From assembly GCF_008831285.2 (NCBI RefSeq), contig NW_022205137.1, forward strand, positions 1 through 23,553: a stretch of 23,553 nucleotides of DNA, in the 5' to 3' direction. Made by a program: the position numbers and the translations under genes. The stretch is from Nymphaea colorata. Taxonomy: Eukaryota; Streptophyta; Magnoliopsida; Nymphaeales; Nymphaeaceae. Numbering within the stretch: the first letter of the stretch is position 1; every line of letters starts with the position of its first letter. The notes under the pieces were generated by a model. It worked only from the letters and a program-made list of their open reading frames with translations, had not been told where the DNA came from and did not search any database. Of this stretch, positions 9,271 through 19,621 are shown piece by piece.

Positions 9271-10764
9271 TCATCTGACCTTCTTCTGGAAGTAGGTGTA
9301 GTCGATTCGCTCGAACTCTCCGTCGATTTCCTTGCTCACTTCTTAAGGTTGACAGCGTCCACCTTAATCTTGCGCAACTCGTCCTCAACGGTGGAAAGAG
9401 AACGCATGCAGCCTTGATTTCCTCGATAAGGGACTTCTTGTTTGCAGTTAGATTCTGGGCAACGAGTTTCAGCTGGTCCATCTTAGAACAGTGCTCCATG
9501 GCGATTGCTTTCTCTTGCTCTCGCTTTTCCTCTCGGATCTTCTTTTCCTTTACTTCCTTTTCGCGCTGTACTTCTTCTTGCTGCTCACGCTGGATGACAG
9601 TGATGCGTTGTCGAGTTTGGTGAGCAGGTGGAGAGTTCTGAGTAGATTTTGTTGATAAGGTTGCTGAAGTATGTGCTGGTCTTGTCGTATATTCCCTTGA
9701 AGAACATGATAGAGGCGAAGTCTTCTTAGAAGTCCTGGATTTTCTCCTTGGGCAGCTCGCGCTGAAGGATATTGATGATTTCCTCCTTTTTGGCACTCTT
9801 CATCTCTTAGGCCAGCCTGATGATTAGTCCTTGAGTGAGATGATTCCGTTGATGTCCCTACCAGCTGCTGGGCACGCACAGTATACATCTCAATGATTTC
9901 CGCGCAGATTAGTTCGATTTTATTGTTGGAGCGACCAGTGATCTCATCGATGAAGTCGCGAATGGCCAGTTTGCACTCTTGAAAGGATGTTCTGGATGTG
10001 CCTGCTCTTCACGAATGCATCTCCTTATCACCTTCAGAATGCCACGCTAGTTCTCGCTAGCCTCGAACTGGCTCTTGCCTGCACGTCCTGCCTGCTTGAA
10101 CAGAAGGATCCGTTTCTTAACATCAAGAAATCCATAAAGAGTCGTCCTCTTAGCTGAAAAGGAAGCCGTTTTCGTTTTTTAGCTGAATCATCTTCCGAAT
10201 TTCTTTGTGATAGTCCTCAACGGTATGGTCTGCCTCAGCTCGGTTGATGATGAGACAGCAGCCATCCTTGATGTCTTCGAAGGTCTTGAAGGAGCGGTGC
10301 AGGTTGCGGATGAGTTTCGGCAGTTTATCGGCTCTGGCTTCGCTGATGTGGCTTTCGTCGATGATGAGCACCAGCTTTACCTTCTGGTAGATGTCCAGGA
10401 GTCGCTGCACAAAGAACGAGTTAGAGATCTCGTATTCCTCACCCTTGTTGTCCTTAAATCCGGGACAGTCGTAGAAGGCCATGTCCTCGATGATCACCTT
10501 GGTGGGCACTGAAGTCTCAGAGTATTTCTCGTGTCCAATTTTGATCTTGGAGGTTCCTGCGTTATCGAGGGTGGGTTTGAGTCCCTCGTAGCGGACAACT
10601 AGGTTGCTGCCTGCGAGGAAGGACATGATGGTACTCTTTCCGACACCGGTATCACCGATCACTAGCACGCTCTGCGGGGTTTCTTTGTCCATGGGGATGG
10701 CCTACAGTCCGTTGTGGATCAACGCCTTGAGCTTGGGCAGGTCGATGGGATTCGATTCGTTCAT
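9271..10764 (-). CDS. P-loop GTPase with coiled-coil C terminus
   Basis: ATG at 10764-10762 (MNESNPIDLPKLKALIHNGLQ); TGA at 9273-9271; about 497 residues. The start is set by a continuous frame through an in-frame TAG at 10704-10702 into the G domain, upstream of the later Met. The G domain carries Walker A/G1 GDTGVGKST (about residue 34) and G3 FYDCPGF. The usual G4 [NT]KxD place reads LIINRAEAD, so base specificity may be altered. It resembles AIG1/IRG/septin-like GTPases in layout, without a firm match. The C-terminal part is helical, with a charged coil (REQQEEVQREKEVKEKKIRE) and an ending that returns to helix. Frame corrections are needed near 10143, 10000, 9860, 9635, 9408 and 9340. 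Converges on the preceding gene with 58 bp between stops. Confidence 0.75.
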
Positions 10765-10992
10765 TGAAATTTAAATTATAGATCATCCACATACACTTCC
10801 ACATGCACACACATACCCAACTTCAAATAGACATACGCATTTAACCCTAAGCATATGTTCCATAAAAATATCCTTAGCGATCCACAAGGCCTGGCTTAAC
10901 TTATAATTGAAGTGTTTTCGAAATCAGTTAAGATAATATGATCGTATCATAGCTTACAGCTGGAGATGTAGCATGCCTATGATCATCGACCA

Positions 10993-11741
10993 TCACTCAG
11001 CATCCCTTTTTAAACCTCTGTAAAATCTACAATAGTTTTCTTGCCGATATTCAAACACCTTCATGGAACGATTAACTGCTTCTTCCTGCACTTACCATTG
11101 CCTCCCGACTTGACCGGAAGGGGAATCATGTTTGAGATATAGACGAATTTGGTTTATTCTGGCACGATCCCCAGAATGTAATGCTTATTGAATAAGCTTG
11201 CTCTTGATGCTTTTGCTCGGCCTGCTATCTCGTCTTACCTCCTAGTTCTTCCGAATTTCCGGTAATTCGACCACAGACCCCCTCTACGTGTGTGAGGGAG
11301 ATTTCAGACAAAAAGGAGTGATTTTCTTATCCATCAGGTGCGTTTGAAGGAGTTGAGATTAAACTGCTCCCTTGTCTGTTCAGGGTATAGATGAGTTGCT
11401 ATTGAGAGCTGTAGAGGCTGCTTGGCTTGTCGCTTTGGATGCAAAAGCCCCTTGATGATGAGTGATTTTTAACGGGCGCGGATGTGGTTGGGAGGCGGCC
11501 TGTGAATAGTTGAAGAGCTGTCCAGCTTTGACGACTTTACGATATCTATGATATTTTCCTTTAGTAACTCCTTGGAATGACTGAGCTTCAACATTACAGA
11601 AGTTATCTTTTGGAAATTTTGCCGTCGGTATGCTTCTCGGGTGACTATTTAATTTTTCTTTTTTCTTTGTCTTGGTTTGCTGTGGTGATTGGATCTTATT
11701 CTACTTCTTTTTTTGCTGTATAGTGCGTAGCTATTATTCAT
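10993..11741 (-). CDS. Basic protein of unknown function
   Basis: ATG at 11741-11739 (MNNSYALYSKKRSRIRSNHH); intron at 11076-11095; TGA at 10995-10993; about 243 residues. The N terminus is Lys/Arg-rich, followed by EAYRRQNFQKITSVMLKL and SHSKELLKENIIDIVKSS, then NPxR-like stretches. The end, YISNMIPLPVKSGGN joined to VNRSMKVFEYRQENY, is convincing as protein and ends FYRGLKRDAE. Single-base corrections are needed near 11340 and twice near 11190. Not recognised. The basic character allows nucleic-acid binding, but that is inference. Confidence 0.6.
11076..11095 (-). other. 20-nt intron in the unknown basic protein gene
   Basis: The minus strand reads GTAAGT...AAGCAG. Unspliced, the frame meets TGA at 11063-11061. 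Splicing instead gives 27 further convincing residues and a TGA at 10995-10993. Confidence 0.75.
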
Positions 11742-11998
11742 GAAGTCCTTGTTCGAGGTAGAAGGTGAAGAGTCCTTTTTATGCGGGTGTGTCGTCAAAG
11801 AGCATCAAATATTAATAACATCAAAAGTTGGGATAATCATCAATAAATTGCTTATTATCACCTTGTATCAGAAAGTAACTTATCGAAAAATAGTATCATA
11901 TGTTTCCTTTTCTATCGGGATTCGAGCTTATATTTTACTTTCATTTTTCAACGATTCAAATTAGAGAATAGGATTAACTCTTGAGAATTATAATAATA
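11742..11998. promoter_or_regulatory. Divergent AT-rich promoter region
   Basis: 257 nt, strongly AT-rich, lie between two outward-facing genes. The last bases before the plus-strand ATG are TTATAATAATA. A plus-strand frame at 11740-11964 crosses it but is low-complexity in composition and I do not accept it as a gene. Confidence 0.5.
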
Positions 11999-13100
11999 AT
12001 GGACTTCAAAAATAAGTACAAATGCCATAAGATAGATTCCCCGCACGACTAACGAGGGAGGAAGAAACCCGGGTTTCGGCAACAGCAATAAACCACCCTC
12101 CAATAAGTACTTCCTTCTTACCTAGCCCCTTCGCCAATGCTTTTAGTGGCGCAGCAAGACAGTCATCAAATCCACTGAATGCCAAGCCTCGCCCCTCTCA
12201 GGAAGCAACTGGACTCAACAAATTCAAAAAAGCGCCTTCGAAGGGGACAGCTCCTAAGGGACATTCAAAAGTATATGATCGAAGCAACAATGTCTTTTAC
12301 GAAGACCGTCAGAGCTGAAGAGCTGGAAAGAGTGAACCTCTGCAAGTGGCTGCTCATATTTGTGTGGATCTTGCTTACCGGATCCTACTTCCTGATCCGC
12401 AGCATCAAGCCCTACGAGGGAGTCTGCCCGCCAAAGGCTACATGCGGAGTATTCGTTCGCTGTCCCGAGCTCTATGAGTACTATTAGTCCCTCAACGAAT
12501 GCAGGCTAAGCGGAGATTTCTTGGAGGAGATTGAATCGGCAGCCAAAAACCACGTGAAGCAGGTGCAACTGGAGTACGGTCAACGCGAATGCCTAGCACT
12601 GAAGGCGTTCCTACCTTCAGCATTAACGAGCTATTCGAACAGCTGGACGAAAACAAAGTTCCGCTCTACCGCTAGGCTGCTCGCAATTTCTTCTACGAAA
12701 AGAAAAACCAGGAGAAATACGGATTCAAAATGATTGGCAACTCAGGAGTAGTCTAGCCGACCTAGCGCCATTACACCCTTCGCTGCTCTCTCCTTCTCAT
12801 CATCACCAACACAGCCCATTAATGACGTTATTAGGTTGCATACTAGGAGCTATAGTCCTTGGCTGGATCGTATACCTTATCATGAGGTCCCAAAGATATT
12901 CGAAAATGTACGAGTTCCTCAAAGATCGCGTAATGGAGGCGGAAGACAAGACACTGAATGTGACCCACGCCCTGAGCGACCTATAGGCCAGGTTCGGTCC
13001 GATTGACGAGGAGGGATGGGGGAAAATCAACGACTTGCGTGCGAGTGACAAGAAGATCGGATTCTACGAGGACGACTTCCTGTATTGGAAGGCCAGCTGA
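11999..13100 (+). CDS. Inner nuclear membrane protein, MAN1/Src1/Heh type (MSC domain)
   Basis: ATG at 11999 (MDFKNK), introns at 12016-12035 and 12107-12125, TGA at 13098-13100; about 350 residues. The N terminus is a disordered Asn/Ser/Pro/Lys region (PGFGNSNKPPSNNPFANAF, KPRPSQEATGLNKFKKAPSK) facing the nucleoplasm. Then come TM1 (LCKWLLIFVWILLTGSYFLI), a Cys-containing lumenal region (YEGVCPPKATCGVFVRCPEL to VPTFSINELFEQL), TM2 (LLGCILGAIVLGWIVYLIM) and a C-terminal helical domain (MYEFLKDRVMEAEDKTL, IDEEGWGKINDLR). This two-helix plan with a lumenal domain and a winged-helix-like tail is that of the Man1-Src1p C-terminal domain, which links the nuclear envelope to chromatin and to ESCRT/nuclear pore quality control. 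No LEM/HeH motif is visible at the N terminus. Missing bases are needed near 12040, 12310, 12600 and 12822. Confidence 0.72.
12016..12035 (+). other. 20-nt intron (first) in the MSC-domain gene
   Basis: It starts GTACAA and ends GATAG. It follows the first 17 coding bases (MDFKN plus two bases). The downstream frame also needs one base added in the CCCC run. Confidence 0.6.
12107..12125 (+). other. 19-nt intron (probably 20) in the MSC-domain gene
   Basis: It starts GTACTT and ends CCTAG. Removal joins NKPPSNN to PFANAFSG in frame. It is the only one of 12 not exactly 20 nt. It contains TT and CC runs, so one base may be missing. Confidence 0.65.
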
Positions 13101-13133
13101 TCCTTACAGCCTATATATAATATTCTCATTCAA

Positions 13134-16100
13134 ATGCGGCAGAAGGGAGAAAGCGCTTCCCTCGCCGAAAGGCTCAACAACGCCCTCGCCCAGCAGCACG
13201 CCCAAAAACTGGCCTTCGACTCGGAAAGAGCAGAACTCCAGGCACAGCTCGACGGGCCAAAGAAGAGAATGAACGCCTGAGGGGAAAGAATAGATAATTA
13301 CGGCGTGGCAGAGAGGGCGAATAACCAAAAGACGCGGACCCTTAAGGCGAACAAGTCATCCTCAAGATTCAACATTACCTCGCCCGACTGCAATAGAGTA
13401 GCAAACAGATGGCGCAAGTAGCCAGCGAGTGCAGAGTCTTTGACGCTTAGATATAACGAGCATCTGCTTTGATCGAACGCAATATCCTGAAGACTGCGAG
13501 TGGGCTTCAGAAGTACACTCAGGAATTGGTGAGACAATGGTGCAGTAAGGAAACTCTGCGCCTGTAGAATGAACGATTGGAGAAGGAAAATAAGTCCCTT
13601 TTCTAACTCACCACCAAACTGCAACAAAACTTCAAGGAAACTGATCGACTCATCAAACAGATGACCCGCAACGAAGGCAGGGAAGACAAGTATTCGCAGT
13701 AGCTGAAGGGCAGAATGCTCGGCTTGAGTAGGATAGAGAAGTTGATGTCCGCAGAGAAGCTGTGGGATAGCTTCAAGAAAAGATTCAGAGACTTGGAGAT
13801 AAGGTTAGAAGCTTAGAGCAGGAAAACACCACAATTAAGAACATCCACCAACGCACCATGAAAAAACTGGAAAAACTAGAATAAAAGAATAGATAAAAGG
13901 AGGAAGGTGGGACGGAAGGTGAGGGGATCCAGGAGTAGAGAAGGATGTGGCTTGAGAAAACGGATCAAATGTATGATGAAGTGAGAAGGCTCACCAAAGA
14001 ACTGCTTTTATCATAGTAGAGTGAGAAAAAAGTGAAGGAAGAACTTGCCCGATGCATAGACATCTACGGACAGTGGGAAGCAGAGCGCGAAGAACTAAAG
14101 GCTTAGATTGAAAAGCTGAAAAATGGCATATAGACTTATCTGGAGAAGATTTAGGAACTGGAGGGAGCCTTGAGCGAGGCTAAGGGTGAAGTGGAAGCGA
14201 TGGGCGAGCGGCTAGAGATTAGCGAGGGCGAAAAGTAGAAGATAGTAAGCGTCTACCAGTTGGAGGTGCAGGAGCTCAACGATCTGCTCTTCAAAAAGCA
14301 GGATGCACTGACCTAGATGGATGCCATCGTCAGCAAGGAGCATTTAAGACTGGAATAGCTCAAAAAGCAACATGCAGAGCTGGGCAAGTTTGCTCAAAAC
14401 TTGCAGGATAATAACAAAAAAGCAGCAGCTGAGGTTGCAGATTTGAGGCAAACGATCCGCTAGCAGGAACAAGCAGAATAGAAACTAAATGATACAATAG
14501 CACAGGCAGAATAAGCTAACAGGCAGCTTAAATTATCTTTTAGAAGTAAAGGAAGGAATTGAAGGGTGAAATGAGAGATAGCAGCAGGAGAAGCAGGAAA
14601 TGGTGGAAATCATGAATTAATACAAAGATGAGTATTACCTAGCTAAGAAGGACATGGCCAAACTGCAAGAAGATATACAAACTCTACATGAGGAACAATA
14701 CTCTGTCAAGCAGGAGCTTAGAAATATCTTATCTTTCCATGATGACACCATAGATGTATGGACGTTGCTTGCACAGACTAGAGACCATCTCACTCTCATC
14801 AATACTTAGAATAAAAACTTAAAAGATGCACAGAGACGGCTTCTTCTCGAGTATTAGCATAAAATTCACTAATCGAATGCTCAGCTCGAATAAATCACCA
14901 GCTTTATTAGAATGCAGACCAGCGCCGATGATGAGAAGAAGAATGAAGAGTTTACGCTCAAAATATATAAAATGAAAGCATTTAACGTCAAATTAGCAAT
15001 GAAAAATCACTATCACGAGCTAAAGATTTGAAGGAACTTCTTGATATCATCATCGGCAACGCCAAAAAAGAAGAAAAGCAGACCTAGGAAGACGATTCTG
15101 CTGAAATTTAGGAGCTTAGAGAAGAAATCCTAACCCTACAAGAGAACGAAAGAAAGCTAAAGAAGCCATTGCCAAATAGAAGAATAAAGCCACCAGGCTG
15201 AGGAGGATTTGAAGCTGCTGCGTTAATTACAGAAAGGAAATGACGATACATATAGATAAGCTGAGCATCACCTGAGCGAAGCGATGAGGGAGCTAGCAGA
15301 AGAGAAGGAGCTAAATGAGAAACTTCTCTAAGAAGTGGAAGCTCTTCGATACTAGCGACAGGCAACCAACCAGGAAATGGTAGCTCTTGCTTCCTAACTT
15401 AACAAAATCCAGAACGAAATGGATGACTATGAAGATGAGAAAAGCTCCATCAAGTCCAAGTTGGAAAACGCCAGAAAGACTCACTTAAGGAATTAAGAAC
15501 TTGAAGAGAAAGTGCAGCAACTTTAGGATCATATCTAGCAATTGGAAAGCAAAGCTAATCAGCTGGAACATTAAATCAAACAGCTTACAAGTCATCAACA
15601 ACTCCAATCACCGAAAAAGTAAGAAAAGCCTATTAGATAAAGTAACTCCTAGCTTTTAGATAATGATGACTCATCAGTCGATGAGAATCAATAGCCAATC
15701 AAATCTTCTTCTGAGGAAGAACAGAAATATTTGATTCAAATTAATGGCCTGCTCCAAGAGAATAATGAATTACAAGCATAGATATCGTAGAGAAATACCC
15801 GTATAGACTAGCTAGAGCACTCTCTGGTCCTTATGAATGAAAACCATCACCTTCAAGCCATCAAGCTATAGAGGTTAGAGGAAGAAATCAAAAGGAAAAA
15901 TGACGAGCTAGATGACTATCGAAGGATATGCAAGCAATTGTAGCAGGAGAGGCAATACTTTGCACTCCTAAAAGAGGAATTAGTGAAGAAATAGGAAGAG
16001 GCACAACAGCAGCACCTATAAAATAGCAATGACTACATTGAACTTACACTGTAAAATGAAGCCAGCATGCACCAAATTGACCAACTTTAGCAAAGAATCA

Positions 16101-18734
16101 GACAGTTGGAACATAACTCGAAATCAGCTCGAAAAAGATTGCCAAACTAGAGGCACAGATATTGAGTAAGCTGCCATTCGTGATAATGCAGCTGACTAAT
16201 AAAGAAATCAAAGAATATTAATCAGTAACTGAGAGAAGATCTGGTTGCTAGGTAAGAGTAGCTGATGATTTCATTGGCCAGGATTCATTAAAAATAGGCA
16301 CAGCTTCACCGAGAAGACAGCTAATTACGGAACAAATCCCAAAAGCTGAAAGAAGTGAGGAACACTCAAAAGGTCAAAATAGGAAGTGAATCACAAGTTG
16401 TAGTAACTCAGTAAACGAGAAAAGTAGCTGTAGATTCATGAGATATAGCTATTTAAGCGTGAGGAGGAGCTGAAAGCTATCTAGAAGTAGCATCTCCTTT
16501 TGAGCAAAGTCAATTGGGCATGGAATCAATGCGACAGAGCAAGGACATCAACAACCTTCCCATCAGCAGTGCCGAAGAAAGCACAGTTTAGCAGCTCAAA
16601 GAGGAGCTTAACTTCGCAAAACGCATCATCAAAGAAAAGGAAAGCAACTTCCAGATCAAAGAATCTGAGCTTGATGAGCTCCTCCAAAAGCAGAAAGAGG
16701 ATCAGCGAAGACTAGAACATTTCCAACAATAAGTGGTTCAGCTCGAAGAAGAACTTAGCGAGTATAGAGAACACTCATAACATCTCAAATTTAGCCTGCA
16801 AGACCTTAGCCATGAGAAATAAATGGTCTAAAATTATTCAGAACAGCTGAGGAAGGAAAAGGAGTAGCTATAAGACAATATCCAACAGCTCAACAACCTT
16901 CTGCAGGAAAGCTCTATCAAAAACCGTATCCTAACTGAAAGGATATAAAATGGATCATCCAGGACAAGAGGACCATCCAACAACTACAAGCCGACTAACT
17001 GCTCAGCAGACCATCATCAACGACCAATAGAGCAGTTTCCAGCATCAAGAGGCAACCATAAAGCAATTCACTGATCTTCTATCAGAAAAGCAATAGATGC
17101 TGCACAAGATGGAGGCAGATCTTCCTCTAAGTAAAAAAGCAGCAAGGAGCAGCTCATAAGTAAACTCCATCCGTACTGAAAAAGAGGAATTGATGAGGAG
17201 CTTGACCAAATGAGCAGCAAATGCAATAAAATGTAAGTGGAAATGAATGTTGTGAGGCAGCAAAATATTCAATACGCTAACGACTCAATGAAATAGAGGA
17301 CCTCATGGATGCGTTGAAGAAAGAATAAGCAGACAGCGAGCTCCTAAGAGAACAGCTGGAGGAAACACTAATAGAGAAGGAAAACTAGAAGAAACTATCA
17401 ACGATATGAAGAATAATTACACTTTCAGCAATAGCAATTTAGCCATTTTCGAAAAGAGGAACAAGGAACTGTCAGATGAACTCTCTGCATCTCGCCAGCA
17501 GCAGGAAATGCTGAAACTAAACTACTAAAAAGTGAATAAATAGCTGGAAAGGTGCAAAGAGAGCCAATCCAATTTCAAAGAACGCTTGTAAGATACGAAA
17601 AATTAGGAACAGTTATCTAACTCACCAGCAAAATATAGACATATGCATCAACATTAAGGCTGTGGATGAACTCAAGGAGAAATGCACGCAATATGAAAAG
17701 AATAACTCTCAAATGAAGACCAGGATACAAGAACTGGAACGAGACATTTCTAAAAGAAACGAAGAAATCGGCATAAAACTGGAGAAAACATAAACTAGAA
17801 GAAGATGCAAACAGTTGAAGGACCTCCTCAAAAGAGCGGAACTCTCGATGAATAAAATGAAACTCATCAACAAGAATAAGCAATTAAGACAAGATCTTGA
17901 GTAATGTAGATAATAACTGCTCTAAAGAGAAGCCAAAATATCATAATTAAAGGAACTTCATTCCAATAATCAACACAAAGGGAATTGCTTGAATCACAGC
18001 TCAGAGAAAAGACGATAGATTGCCAAAACCTCCAGTAAGAAGCAGAACATTATAAGCAGGAGGTGAAGCGTATCGGCAAAGAAAAAGCGCAGGCAAAGAG
18101 CTAAGCCATCAAGAATAAATTTTCCCTATAGGAGCAGCAAAGTGTGCTCAGGCTCAAGGAGAGCGAGCTGCAGCAGGAACTCAAAAAGAACTGTTCAGAG
18201 AAGGAAGAAGTGATTCGGCAGTTGCGCCAGGAAATCGACTCTCTTCGGGAGCACAACTCTGTGCTGCAGGAGCAGAGCGTAGACAGCGCCAGCAGGGCTT
18301 CGAGGCGCAGCTCCACCATGGGACACCAGAACTACTAAAACTCAGATATGCCTCTCCAAATGCCTCATCGCAGCAGGCAAAAGTCAGTGCAGGCCCAGGA
18401 GGAAAAGCCATAGGAGGAAGGGGAGAGCAGATTTATGAAATCGGGAAGAGGAGACAAGCTGAGCACCCGCCTCCAGTAAAGCTAAAAAAGCAACATTTCC
18501 CTCAGCAACGAAGTGGAGGCGCTGCGGGGATAGCTAAGAGGGCGGCAAGCAAGCATGGATACCCTCGAACGCCAATTCAAGAGTAAGGTGGAGGACTACT
18601 CTAAGCTGCAGCGCATCGTGGAAAGTCTGAGAGACGAACTCAACCTCTAGCGAAAACGCGTGAAGAACTTTGAAGATCTTTACCAGAGCATCCAAGAGAA
18701 ACGTATCAAGATCTCCAATCCCAGGCCCGAATGA
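13134..18734 (+). CDS. Very large coiled-coil protein
   Basis: About 1,860 codons, from ATG at 13134 (MRQKGESASLAERLNNALAQ) to TGA at 18732-18734. It starts only 33 bp after the previous stop, across a TATATATAATATTC stretch. Nearly the whole product is heptad-like, rich in Glu, Lys, Gln and Leu, without transmembrane or globular domains I recognise. In-frame TAG and TAA are very frequent, consistent with Gln-rich coils. The C-terminal 200 residues differ: a Ser/Arg patch (VDSASRASRRSSTMGHQNY), a Met/Pro/His stretch, then a final coil ending RIKISNPRPE. Many one-base breaks interrupt it, and I have not resolved each. No gap or promoter-like region splits it, so I treat it as one gene; two abutting genes remain possible. 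Likely structural, such as a basal-body, cortical or tethering protein. Confidence 0.75.
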
Positions 18735-18879
18735 TCATATCTCTAATATTATTTGCCGATCCTAATGCCCTCTTTGCTTTCCCTCCGAATCCATCAGATT
18801 AACGCGCGCTGGCTCTGCCCAACCGCTTCAAATGTTGCAGCTGTGCTACATCTTCGATTATTATTATAGGAAAAACGAC
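18735..18879. promoter_or_regulatory. Intergenic region before the unknown gene
   Basis: 145 nt. It contains a short AT-rich TATCTCTAATATTATT stretch and ends ATTATTATTATAGG before the chosen ATG. An upstream in-frame ATG at 18832 could instead be the start. Confidence 0.35.
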
Positions 18880-19554
18880 ATGAGTCTGCAGGAGAACAAG
18901 AGATACAGCTACACCTTCTACCACCTCTACGATCCCATCCCCACCTTCGACTCCCACCTCCCAACTAGCTACCACACCAAAACAGCTCCATTTAAACCCG
19001 CACAAATCAATACCGTCTACAGCCATCTCTACCCGTAGCCGCCCTACGAGCCATCGAAGGCCAACCACGAGCGAAAGCTAAGCTCCTCCTCTGCCACTAA
19101 GTCGACCTTGAAGAGTTCCTACTTGAAAACGCCCTAAAATGACACCCCTCCCATCACCTATCCATGTACATTTCTTCTCATATAGACAAAAACCCAGAAT
19201 GCGGCATCAACATCACCGGAAAGTCGAGGTTCTAGATCAAGGGCGACGTTGTAACGGTCAGGCTGACAAAGTCCTCAACTCCAGGAAGGGCGGCAAATCT
19301 GGAACCCTACAGCTGGAGCTCGTCAAAATGTCCTACTTTTACGATGGAACCTCAGGCATCAGGCCAGAGGAGTACACAAGCGTGGGGACTGCCCATCTGG
19401 GAGAACTGGAAGGAGGGTGGTCCTTTACGGACATCGTGCGAGTGATGGACAAGAAATCGGACTAGGAGCATTCCTACAGGCGTTGCTACATCCTGCTGTG
19501 GAGGAGTACGACGAGACTCAGTTCAAGATCGTCGACTACCTCAACTTCGACTGA
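18880..19554 (+). CDS. Unknown protein
   Basis: I prefer ATG at 18880 (MSLQENKRYSYTFYHLYDPI) because the bases just before it are AT-rich like other starts here. ATG at 18832 is in frame and would add 16 residues. The stop is TGA 19552-19554; about 218 residues. The first half is Tyr/Pro/Ser-rich (TAPFKPAQINTVYSHLYPQP). After the intron it looks folded: ECGINITGKSRFQIKGDVV, KGGKSGTLQLELVKMSYFY, GELEGGWSFTDIVRVMDKK and a final HPAVEEYDETQFKIVDYLNF. Missing bases are needed near 19285 and two near 19465. TAG codons at 19036 and 19233 read as Gln. No family recognised. The pattern of short strands after the intron suggests a beta-rich domain, by inference. Confidence 0.65.
19166..19185 (+). other. 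20-nt intron in the unknown gene
   Basis: It starts GTACAT and ends ATATAG. Splicing gives DTPPITYPYKNPECGINITG exactly in frame. Confidence 0.85.
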
Positions 19555-19621
19555 TGATTGTGTGCACTGCTATTTAGACCATCTTGATGGGATGATATGT
19601 GATGGTGGGTGTAATTATAAT

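Noticed and set aside
11740-11964. Plus-strand frame of 74 codons in the divergent region
   Set aside because: It lies in AT-rich sequence before a clear ATG at 11999, has hydrophobic low-complexity composition, and fits a promoter better than a gene.
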